DNA of 64,000 nucleotides from assembly GCA_037903475.1 (NCBI GenBank), contig JBAJFG010000491.1, positions 552,354 through 616,353 of the forward strand, read 5' to 3'. This document shows, piece after piece, positions 51,603 through 63,100 of the stretch. Origin of the DNA: Ancylostoma caninum. Taxonomy: Eukaryota > Nematoda > Chromadorea > Rhabditida > Ancylostomatidae. The position numbers and the translations under genes were made by a program. The notes beneath the pieces were generated by a model. It was given only the letters and a program-made list of their open reading frames with translations, made no database searches and was not told the DNA's origin. How positions within the stretch are numbered: position 1 is the stretch's first letter; each line of letters starts with the position of its first letter.

Positions 51603-52460
51603 TTAGGTTGTCGGGAAATGGTTGAGACACTCTGAATTTTTTGCAGTCTTCAAACTTTTTCTCTTCTATTAGAAAAATTCAGGACATGCTGTAGTGATCA
51701 TGTACGCCTATCCCCCATCTATCAGGGACAGTTCCAGCACTGCGGGGTCAGTAATCATGTTAATACAGGTTGAAGAATTCATCAGGCACTGATCAAAAAT
51801 CGTCAAAGTTGGCGAAGTGCTGCTCGACCAGGGAGAATTTCAGCGCCCAGGCAAGGTGTTACTTGGAGAGCACGATGTTGGGCAAGTGTGGCGTATCGTG
51901 GTCCGTGCTTGCTCCTCCGAGTGCCGATGAGTTAACAAAACCATTTATGGGTGCGTTTTGTACAACAAAACGCACCCTCAAATATGTTGGTGTCTTCGTT
52001 TGCCCAAGAGCACGGTCATCACTCTGATTTGACTATTGGAAATGTTGATGTTATCCAAACCGACAACTCTGGAAGAAAACATTCTGCACTTAAGCTCAGG
52101 AGATCTCAAAATAGGAAAATGGCTTGGAGGGGACATATTGCTTGAAACGAAGCGTTACGAACGACGGCTCACGGTTGCATTGCTGAGACCCCCGGTCCGA
52201 ATGTCACGATGATGTTGCTGTCCCTCTTGCTCGCATTGGCGCTCCGAAGGAGCTCGTAAAAGAAAATCGCACGAATTGGTTGCTCGTCCATTTTCGCTCC
52301 TAGGTAACAAACGGCGCAGCCCCACGTCCTTACATAGTCATGGCAAAGATGCTCTGAGGGCAGGGTATCACATATTCACATATCATGGAGACAGGTCACG
52401 TGGGAGGAATACAAGGAGGAAATTTTGGTGAAGTGTCTCAACCATTTCCCGACAACCTAA
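51603..52460 (-). mobile_element. Degenerate mariner element
   Basis: Inverted ends read TTAGGTTGTCGGGAAATGGT on both strands, about 29 bases each, flanked by TA (51601-51602 and 52461-52462). On the minus strand near 52292 a frame starts MDEQPIRAIFFYELLRSANA, resembling the first helix-turn-helix of mariner transposases, and reaches FGPGVS before a stop. At 858 bases it is shorter than an intact mariner, and no DDD catalytic block is readable. It is a dead copy with usable ends. Confidence 0.8.
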
Positions 52461-53108
52461 TATTAGCGCTCTTTAAGCTCTAAGAATACATATTTGGTCT
52501 CAATGACAGAAAACACTTCGGCAAAACAGATTTCTCTAACGAAGACCTGGGAACTGCTCCGGAGTGATCATATGCGTAGACGGACATCATACCTCTCAAA
52601 GCTACCATATAATTGAGGCATTGCTGTTGAAAGACTCCACTCGCAAGGGTTTGGTCATCCTACCCCAGGCTAACGTCGGACCCCACCCTTGCCATTATCG
52701 CCAAACTTGCCCTACAACAGTTCCATTAATGATTTCCATTCGCGTTCATATTCTACAGAGCGTGCAGGTTCAAACACTACTGGATGCTTCCTGGTCTCTG
52801 TTGCATGCAAGGAGAAATTGGTGGTTTTCCTCGAATTTGCATATTTCTTCTTAAGCCTAAAAGTCAAGTAATTCAATAGTTCCGTGAAATGTGTTGACGA
52901 TGGGATTGTAGAGGAAGGAAGGAGCCTTCAGATGGTATACCGCATGTTACGGAAAAAATGGCAATGGGGTGGAAAAAATCGAAACTGAAAAAAACGCAAG
53001 GACTTACATATGTTAACACCAATAGTAGATGCGTCCATCAGTCACGCGCAAGACGCACGCATTTGTTCGAGGAGAATTTTTCATAGGGATCCCTCAACGC
53101 GGAACGTA

Positions 53109-53238
53109 CAGTGGCGGCCACATATTTAGCATGGTGCCAATTTTTTTTTTGCCATTTGATTGCTTATCCTAAGGCTGAGATATAGAGAAAATTCTATGGT
53201 CCGAAATCGTGGATGGGCTAAATATGTGACCGCCACTA
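53109..53238. mobile_element. 130 bp MITE
   Basis: Left end CAGTGGCGGCCACATATTTA, and the right end is its near inverse (TAAATATGTGACCGCCACTA). TA flanks both sides (53107-53108 and 53239-53240). Confidence 0.8.
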
Positions 53239-53834
53239 TATATGGTGCGTCCCGTGTGCGACAAAAGTTGAATATTCCTCTACAACTCGGACATATTCTG
53301 CGCTAACTGAAAGACATTACAGAATTGTCATTATGACGCGTCGTAATGAGATGCACTAATATTAAAATGCACGATGCACTAATATTTTTGAAAAAAAAAC
53401 TTCCCTGCTAACTAATACGTACATTGACCATTTCCGCGTTTTCTCTATTTCCTCTCAGGCTGTTGTCGCTGGTGGAACGCACTATATAATAAATGATGAA
53501 AATAACATGAATAGTTGCGAACGCGTGTGCGCGTCTCGTTTTCATCCGTGCTGGGTTTTGGGTACGTCTGATATCACAGTCGCACGCGCGACGGACGCAA
53601 GCATCTAGTATAAATTGCCCCAAACTACTCATTAGCTCTCGATGCAGCCGTACCTCCATTCGGACTATACACTGGACTCACACCGTCCAAATAGACTGTT
53701 CCTGTGAGGGTTGAACAAGTTGAGCTCATGTCAACTGTTGCCAGCTCATCACAGCTCATTAGAAACTTCATTTCTCTTACTTCTGTTCGAATGCATTTTA
53801 TAAGCAACAATGGCATTAGAACTCAGGCAGTCGC

Positions 53835-54005
53835 ACCGGCCGAGCGGCGGGCGAATTCGGGTAACCGGCTGAGCGGCTCGCCAATTCCGGCCGAGCGGCG
53901 GGCAAACTTCAAAAACCGGCTGAGCGGCGCCCCTAAATTTAAATGCCGGCCGAATTACCGGCTGAGCGGCGCGCCATCTCAAGCCACCGGCTGGGCGGCG
54001 TGCCT
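53835..54005. repeat. GC-rich minisatellite array
   Basis: Seven imperfect units around the core CCGGCYGAGCGGCG, spaced about 20-35 bases. CCGGCCGAGCGGCGGGC alternates with CCGGCTGAGCGGC variants. The plus strand reads an open frame through it (AERRAN and NRLSG alternating), but this follows from the repeats. The GC content contrasts sharply with the flanks. Confidence 0.8.
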
Positions 54006-54184
54006 AAAAAGACGTCACAACGTAGATGAATTGGCCTCATGGCACGCTCCAATGCCAACTCAGCGCGCCGGCGTAGGCGTTTTTGCTGTTATGTAGGTAG
54101 AACGTACTTAGTGTCTACACTAACTCCTTCACCAGTCCTGTAACTCTTTATCGGTGGTACTCTTTCATTTGATTTATAAGCAAC

Positions 54185-57100
54185 ATGAGGTCCTTTAGGA
54201 CAACATGGGACACATCCAAGTATGGAAGTGGCGATCCGTCTCCTCTTGGAAACTATCCTAGGAATTCGCATTTTAATGAAGATCTAGAGGAGTCTGACGA
54301 CCAAGAGTGGAATATGCATGATAAGCTAATGGTACGCTTCCGAAGTTTATGTGATGCCCTCGCAGGTGAAATGGAACTCAAAGATATTTGTATCCGATAC
54401 AATTCACTATGTTCGTTTTTTTAAATTGAATTGTCGTACCTCTGCAATCATTTTGTGACGAACGCTCTAATCTATCCTTTGAAATCACTTGTTTTGGCCT
54501 TGTAAGGATTCTATGGGAGTCAATAATCATCTGATTGTAATGAAATTCAAGTAGTCATATTCTTGTTTTCTGGAGACTCATTCTTGGCATTGTAGCAACC
54601 GGACAACAACTGCCGAAGGTTCATGCGAAAGTATAAGCACGCAGAGGAGCGGCATATGCATTACAAAGCGAAATGGAAAAAGATATACAAAGATAAGGAG
54701 GAGTCAGAGAATGTACGTCTTCGAGTTATAGTCTGTTCGAAACGCGAGTCCGCCCACGCACGCGGGGTCGAGAAGCTGCCACTTTTGCCAGCCCTCTACG
54801 TCATCATCCCTGATCTGCTTATCACGTTTCGTCGTTATCTTCATGGTATTGATAAATGATTTGGCTGTGACGTGGACGACGTGGCAGCCAACAGCACCCG
54901 TCCCAGCCGCGCCGCCTTTCGATCCCCGCGTGCGTTTGCGGACTCGTCGTTTTGGACAGAGTATAGTTCATCTTCGTGCATCATGAAATTTCATTCACGT
55001 TTAGGTATTCCTTCGTCAAATAGAGCAACTTACCAAGCAACACGATAAAGATGTAGAAAAGATTCGCAAGCTAGAAGCGGTAAGTGCGTTTTGTGGCAGT
55101 TCATATTTGTTCAGATTTATGTACTTTTTTGCAACATTAAACGCCATGTGTACAGTCTATTAGCTCACAGAGGGCGCCCAATCTGACTTTGTCCGCAACT
55201 ACGACTTCACCATTTTTCGGCTAACCGATCTATTTTTTGCACTTTTTTGATATCCACATGGTGTTGTTCCTGCCATTCTTATGTTTCCCCACTGCCATCC
55301 GCTGAAATATCCTTCCAGAAGCATTCTGCAGGCAAAGTCGTATTTGCAGACAATGTCAGATCAGGCGCCTTCTGTGAGTTAATAGACCATACACACTGAA
55401 GCGCAGACTGGTTGCTAGCTAGCAGCTTGAGTTATCCGTAGATTTCCGAGAGCCTCTTATAGGAAATCCTGATCAAATGAGATTCAACACCAATTTTTAG
55501 TTGAATTACTATATTTACGATATTCTTTTTTTCTTTGTTGGGAAGTGCACTATACCTATCCACACGGCACATCTTTGCGCCACTGTTTTCTGAGCAACTA
55601 TACTGTCTATCGTGTTCTATAAGTTTTGTGTTTCATTACGATGCTACTGCAGTCCATACTGAGTATAGCCGTTAACTAAGCGGCTCTGGTATCTGCAATC
55701 AATACGTATCAAAATTGGTCTCCAGGCCATCGCATAGTGGGGTACTGTAATCCATATGCAGTATATCGGACGATTTATGTCCTTTCTATCATTGCATCTG
55801 ACTGCTTATTTATACTTGTTAGAAATAAATAATGGCCCACGAAACCGCTAACACAAAAAAAATCCCATGTTTTGATTGTAGTAATTGAATGTATATCCAT
55901 TCCTGATAGTGTAAATGATGATGTGGCTCACAGAATTGAGGTTTTTCACTGTTTCAGGAACTGGCTCACTATCGGTTTGCACATTTGTTGGGAACGAATG
56001 CGTACCATTTTGCTATGCCTTTATCTACTCATGCTCAGAACAGGAGTTCGTTCATGCCAACACTTCCACCTCTTCCAAGCAGCACAGCCACACCATCTAC
56101 TAGTGCTGTAGAATCCATAACTGGAGCTGGTGTGTTTATCTATCATGTGTACATGTTTCTTCATTACATATTATGAATAAGTTAGGCATTTTTTGCGAAC
56201 TACAGTAAAATCAAGCCTTACCCTGGTTCAACATGTCTGAACACATCGTTGGACACGATTACACCGTCTAAACACGACAAACAAGTACCGTTGGACATTT
56301 TTTTGTTGTCCAAACGTCTAAAGCCCTATATATATAGCACCGTAGATCCGCGGTGTCCTCCTCCCGCACCGTGCTCATGATTCGCCCTCGCCTTCGATTA
56401 TGTTCTTACGGCGATGTTTGTGCAGCCGAAACAAAAGCAATGCCCGAACAAAAGCATTTTGTCAATATTCGGCTAGTTGCGCCCCAAAAATTCGAAGTAG
56501 AAAAATTTGCCTAAACTTTGCCTCTGGGTAGGTTATTTGAGGTACTCAACCCTAATATCGTACTCACGTTGTACCGTAATTCTGCTACAGAGGTAGGGTG
56601 GGTATACTATAAAAGCGGTACCTCACAGCATCTCCTCAAATTTTGTGAAGAGTGGTTGTTTTAGGCGCTGATCAGGAATACCAACATTAGTTCCCATCCC
56701 ACTTCCCTTTTCTACCCGAAATCGGAACCTTCTCTCAATTTCCTACCATATACCTACCGTGTCCCTGCGAATGTGGGATTACGGTACAAAATGGATATGA
56801 AATTCGTGATCAGCAGCTCGAACAATCCTCTGTGCAAATTTCAGATGATCCAATTACATACAGTATCTACAACGTAGACACCCTAGCTCTCCGGCAATAG
56901 AATTAATTTACAACCTGAATACGATGTTAGGGTTTGGTACCTCAACCTACCCAGAGGCGAAGATTGTATGAATTTTTTTAAGTCGAAGTTTTGGGGCGTA
57001 ACTAGCCGAATAATGGCGAATTTGGCACTATTCCACATAGTTATTTGCCGCACTGATCACGAATATCATGCTAATTTTGTGCCGCAAACCCATTTGGGAA

Positions 57101-60100
57101 GGGTTTACGGTAGGGTTGGGGTAGGTAAGGTGTCATATGGAATTATCTGAATTTTTGTCTACGGGGACAGACGCTTAATGACAGTCCAGGGGGGGGGGGG
57201 ACATTTGATCCAACAGTACACAGGGCCTTGTTCATTCAATTCCCGTAGGGTAGCTCCATCAAGTACGTCTCAAACAATCGATTTCAACTTCTGCGGTTAT
57301 GTAGCATGCGAAATTTGTGATAATATACAAGATCTACCTTACTGTTCAGTTGACCTCAGTCGCAACAAAATTTTAACAACCTAAAGTAAGAGACCTGCCA
57401 ACATGAAAAAGCCGCTTAAATGACTTCTATGGTCTATTAGCTTACAGAAGGTGCCTGATCTGACATTGTCTGCAATTACGACTTTGCCTGCGTCTGGAAG
57501 GATATTTTAGCGGATGGCAGTGGGGAAACATAAGAATGGCAGGAACCACACCATGTGGATATCAAAAAAGTGCAAAAAATAGATCGGTTAGCCGAAAAAT
57601 GGTGAAGTCGTAGTTGCGGACAAAGTCAGATCGGGCGCCCTCTGTGAGCGAATAGACTGTACCTCCTTGCGAATGGAATGAAGACAGTTTCAAGCACGTA
57701 CACGCGGAAAAATTGATAGGTTTTGATGTGCAGGCTCATAAGTACTGTTGAATCTGATGTCCCCCGGGCTGTCATTAAGTTTCTGTTTTACGGGGGTTAT
57801 TTGACATACTGATTACGAATATCATATTGATTTTCCAACTTGAATCCAAATTGAGGCTTTCCTAAGGATAATACTTGCCCATACCGAGTGCGGGTCCTTA
57901 GTTACCCGTGGCATCTGGCACGAAGGGAAGCGAGCGAGCTCCGCAGTCACTTTTCGCACTAAGACATCAATGAAATGCTCTAATTTTGGTAGTCATTGTC
58001 ATGATAGTGATAAAATTGTTCTTGGCCACTTCTTTCCATCTAACTGTTTACTTTTCATTCCCTTCAAAAAGTGTTTTGAAGAACCTCGCCCTTACTTTTG
58101 ACCACTATTGGTGATAAATCTTCTTAGAATTCATTTTCCTCCATAAATTCTTGATTTCACCAATTCTCATGTAATGGGATGGACTTAAAGTTCTCTGAGA
58201 GCTAAAAGATAGTTCATAGAGGAAAGATATTTGCTATGATCGGTGAATGCAGCAGGCGTTGCCCCGGCTGCGCCTAATATCTCGGGTAACTAAGTGCCGC
58301 CAACCCTACTATAACCTCACCAAGATGGGTTAGCGGGACTAAACGAGTATAATATTCGTGATCAGCTTATCTAATAACCCCCCCCCTCCCGCATACAAAA
58401 ATCCCGATGGCTTTGTCATACGCCGTACTTACCCTAGTCCTACGATACGTCTTCCCAAATGGGGTTACGGCACAAGTTGAGTGTGATATTCGTGATCAAC
58501 ATGTCAAATCACCCCCCCCCCCCTCCCAGACGAAGTTTCAGAAAAATTTTGATCTCGATATTTTGGGGCAGATCAAGTGGAATAGTGCCGCGACTTATTT
58601 TGTTCAGAGTGTGCGACAACAATGTCGAAAAGATATAGCCTATCTTATGACACGATAGGAGTACGACAATATGGAGGTTGGTTTATCTTGTTATTGTTTG
58701 GTGAGACCGTTTGGAGTTCGTACAAGTACGAACTTCTTTGAAGAATATCTTCAAACTTTCAGTCGACCCTCTTTAAGAACTTTGCGAGGAACGAATGCGC
58801 GCAAGGGAGCTAGATGAGCAGCATATCGCCACTCTACGTCAAACCCCTGGACAAGTGGAACGTACCTCACCTCCGATTCCTGTTATGGATAGCAGTGAGT
58901 AATCTCACAAGTGCGCTGTAGTAGTTTCATGCGCATTCCAAATTATGTACTCTGGGAGGGTGCACAGCATTCGAATTAAACTACTAATTATTTGACATTC
59001 GCAAAGACATGAAACGGTTTTTGAAATCAATCTGAAAGTTTTTTGAATATCTCTCTTACAGATGAATTTTCTTCTGAAGAGGCGTACTCTCTTAACGAAG
59101 AGGAGTTTACAAATCCTTCAGGTGTCAGTAATCATTCAGGGATTCGAAATGAGTTTTATCAAGATTTGAGTGAGTTAATTTGCTTCCGTATCCTTACCAG
59201 TATCCGTAGGAGACAGGGCGCAGCACTAGGTGGTCAGTGTCGGTTGGGGAGTACTAAGTCCAGTCGGATTCCGAAATGGGCTACTAAGTACCTACACACT
59301 AGGGTTCTTTCAGGAAAAGCAGATAGCACTTTAAAAAAGTGACTTAAATAAGCGTTAGTGAGACGACGAATGATATTTCAGCAAGAAATGCGTACCATTT
59401 AGCGAAGACAGCCTAAATCATCTCAAATTCAAGCTAAAATCCTCGAAAAACCGATCTCAGTACGGAACTGTTTGATGCCGCAAGAACTCGTTGAAACTTG
59501 TTATGGGACCTGTCAGATGCAAGAAGTCGTCATTGGAGCGTGGTTTTTTTCTCTCAAACCCGGAAATTTCCCAGGAAATTTCTCTCGTTTGAGGAAGTGT
59601 TCCGATACGCTGTCAACTCCAAGAAATGCGCCTAGGTGGTACCAACTCTCCCCCAATGTGGCATCTTTCGTTTTCGAGAAACCGTCTTCGTTTTTGGGAA
59701 AAACCGTCATTAATGGTCAAAAACCACTTATTGACCATTAATGACGGTTTTTCTCAAAAACGAAGACGGTTTCTCAAAAACGAACGGTGCCACTTTGGGG
59801 GGATACTCGTTGCTATAGTGCGCAGCTACAGTCAAAACTCCAATATGATGCGTCTCCTACAGGTTGAGCAACACTTGATTATCACTGGAGCGCACCAGAG
59901 TGCAGGGTAGAGATGGAGAAAATGGTTGAACAACGGTGGGCTTCAGCCACGAGTTTGATGATCTTCCAGAAGTGCCTCTCTGAATTCTGCTTGTCTCTAA
60001 CATCAGTAGACGATTAGCTGTTGGTTACGCCCCGGACACTGGTGCTAAGCCCCTTGAATCTGCAGGCCCTTACTAAGTCCTGGTGGTCAATGACCACCTG

Positions 60101-63100
60101 GTGCTGCGCCCTGGTAGGAGAGTAACGTTAAGCCCCACCCAAAATTTTACTGGTGAACTAGAAATACAAGGTATCTTCAGTTTGTGTTCATAAATCCTGC
60201 CGTTGTTCCTCTACAGACCTCATACAGCAGATCCGTGCCTGAGTTCAGCTCTCAAAAATCACCCGTAACGTGCGTGTGTAAGGTGCACGCTTCGAGCCCG
60301 CATCTCCACCGATGGAGCTTTTAAGTGAGCGCAATCACAAATGCACCTCTTCCTGGCTGAGCGTGCCGATAGGTGGTGCGGCACGTCTGGCCATGGAGAG
60401 GTGCGATCGTGATTGACACTCCCTGTAGACTTTGTATGTGATATGGTAGCATAGGGACGCCCGCGATTCTGTCTGCAGTTGCAGACATGCCGTGGTATCA
60501 ACCAACGGATCAGCTGGTTTGACCCACTTTTTATCCTTCGTTCTGTGACTTCTAAGACGTATATGGTGTGAGTCTAGACTTCGCGCGGTTCCTTCCCGGC
60601 GACAAAACAGCGTAAGGCTTGAGAAGGTTCAAACTTTCGCCACATCAGCGGCTAGCAGCTCATCGTATCCATGTCGCAGCATTGTCCCCACAACGTTAGG
60701 TTGTAGCTATAGCCCACGTGGCGTATAGCACCCTGCGTCGCCGGCGACGGCGGCCTCGGGCCGCCAACATCGACGACGGCGATTTGCCAATATTGGTGAC
60801 TGACGCGATCGATATGCACCGACATCACAGTCGGCAACATTAGCGACGATCAATCGCCAACTTCGGCTGCCACCGCGATGCTCCGCCCATGATCGATCGG
60901 CACAGTTGTCAACATCGCCAGCGACTGCGACCCAGGGTGCTACACTTCACCTTGCCTATAGCGTCGGTGTGACTAGTCTATCCCCAGCGATTGGCGAGGG
61001 GGACTGCTGCCTCCGCAATAGTATGAAAGCTTTTGAGTATGTGTGTATCGTTTCTTGTTAAGCATTCGACGATAGAATCATATACTATGCAATGTTCATA
61101 CAACATCATGGATTGTCTACTGAAGAGGTGAAGCACCTAGAAGAGCTTATGAGAGTGCTCTATGGAACACCGCCACCAATCACTGTGAGGGTTTCCCTCC
61201 CGCAATAGAAATCTCAAATATTCAAGAATTTGTGTGATTTAGTATGACGGGCACGTGCGTCAGCTCGAGAAATGTGTTCTGGATGTTTACAACCGAAAGC
61301 GTTATTTCTTCTGTGGAGCGTGCAACGGACGTTTGAATCAATGGAAGGACCAATGTGAAAAAAGAGACTGTCCTCTCTATCGGTCTGTTACACTATGTAA
61401 TTTCATCTGGTCGCATAATTTTAATACCTTTTATAGTGTACGCATCAAGAGAATCAAGTCTGTCGAAAGAATTGAGGTGCACGTGTTGAATGTTATACCA
61501 CAAATTTCCGATGTTCTTATTGAATATGCCACAAGCATTATCGAGTTTCATCGCCACATTCACCAAAATGCGGTAAGTTTTCTCTTGCAAAATCAACCTA
61601 AGAGTTTCAGTGGTTGCTTATCACCACATCAGTTCTTTCCAGTTTCTTGTTTGTTCTCAATCAAGTCTTTATCCTAGAAATTATGTTGATAAACTTTCTT
61701 CCTTCTATGGTTTGTTAATTCAAACAGTGCACTAAGGTGGACTTTGTCTGCATTTTCCATCGCATTGGTTTCGGCTGGTCGATCCACTTCTTCGATAAAT
61801 TTTGATAACTATGCGGTGCGATTCCCGATATTTTGATGCTTTGCTATTTTCTCCGATGGAACCTGTCAGTAGGCCGATACCACTGGGGTCGTAATTACGG
61901 CCAAAATCCACCCTGCTGCACTTGCTGGGCTAACAAACTATGTATAAGATACCAAATTTATCAGTTTCTGGCAACATTTATAGTTTTTTGTCTCATCTAC
62001 TTGTTGGTTCCCTTCTTATTGTTAGCTACTACCTCTGCTGTTTTCGCCTGTGCGATTCTTCATATTGTGCAATAGGTAGCATCAAAGATTTTTTGCTCAC
62101 CACCCCCCCCCCACCTATACCAACTTTTTTCCCAAAATTATTTATATTTTGAAAATTTTGACGCCCTTAATGCGGTGATGTGCCAGATCTAGTTCTTCTT
62201 CTTTGTCTCGGGTTTGATTGTTGGCATTTGTATATTTGGCTGTTTCCTGCCTGGCCACATCAATATGATTTTCCACCCCTGACGACATCTATACCCTGCG
62301 TTTACCCATGGGTAGACATAGTTAATTTGTACAACATTACAGTCTTGATTTGTACATTACCAATCCTTGTAATGCTGAATCCTAGGGAGATCCGGGCATA
62401 GACCGCAGTGATGTGCGGCTGTACCTTGGGTATCGAAATGCAATAGAAACTCACGAGGATTTCACGGCGCACCGGTTGAAAGTGTTGTTATCGCTCTCGG
62501 TTGATGGGTTTACTCCAAGACGTATTTCAAGGTTCTTTCTGCGAACTCTTATCTAAATCTACAACCGGCTGCGAGAGGCGCGCCCCATGGACCAATGCTA
62601 ATGCGGCGGGAAATTTAAATAAGGACTGCGGATTGCGTAGTAAGAAGGCGTTTTTACTTCGTGAAGGCGCGCCTCTCGCAGCCGGTTGTAGATTTAGATA
62701 CGAGTCTTTCTGCGATGGTTCAGCTGGTTGTTTGGAGAACTGATATTGTAGTTCTCTAACCAAAAAATATATAACTAGGTATTTAACGCTTGTAGGCGAG
62801 AAGTTTGGCCGCTCTATCTTCGCTTGGACAGCATACCCAAATCTGCTGCTGACAACTACTACAACTCCATTCTAGCGGGTGTTGTTTATTCTCCAACAAA
62901 GCCAACACAAACAATCATGGAAACACTGTTTTCTAGGTCTGATAATTTATGTACCTCACAAGATTGTCAGATGCGAGAGAAACAGCACCACTGTCTCAGT
63001 AGCGCTGCAGTAAGCTCATTTAGATTAGAGTCGGAACTATGTTATCTGCGACAAGATCCATTCCAAGTGGAAATTGATGGAACTACCTGGTTAATTGAAG

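Larger units (their letters stand above)
50573..54184. other. Intergenic, repeat-rich, no host gene supported
   Basis: Contains a degenerate mariner element (51603-52460), a short MITE (53109-53238) and a GC-rich repeat array (53835-54005). The remaining sequence shows no frame with motifs. The promoter of the gene starting at 54185 should lie at the right end. Confidence 0.45.

Noticed and set aside
53704..54096. A 130-codon open frame on the plus strand upstream of the transposase-like gene
   Set aside because: Most of it is the GC-rich repeat array read as protein; the frame stays open because of the repeats, and no splice site links it to 54185.
61383..61436. Reading through 61383-61436 as coding sequence
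   Set aside because: The frame is open, but the segment is bounded by GT and TATAG, has intron-like composition and splits a conserved-looking region; removing it keeps phase. RNA evidence could reverse this.
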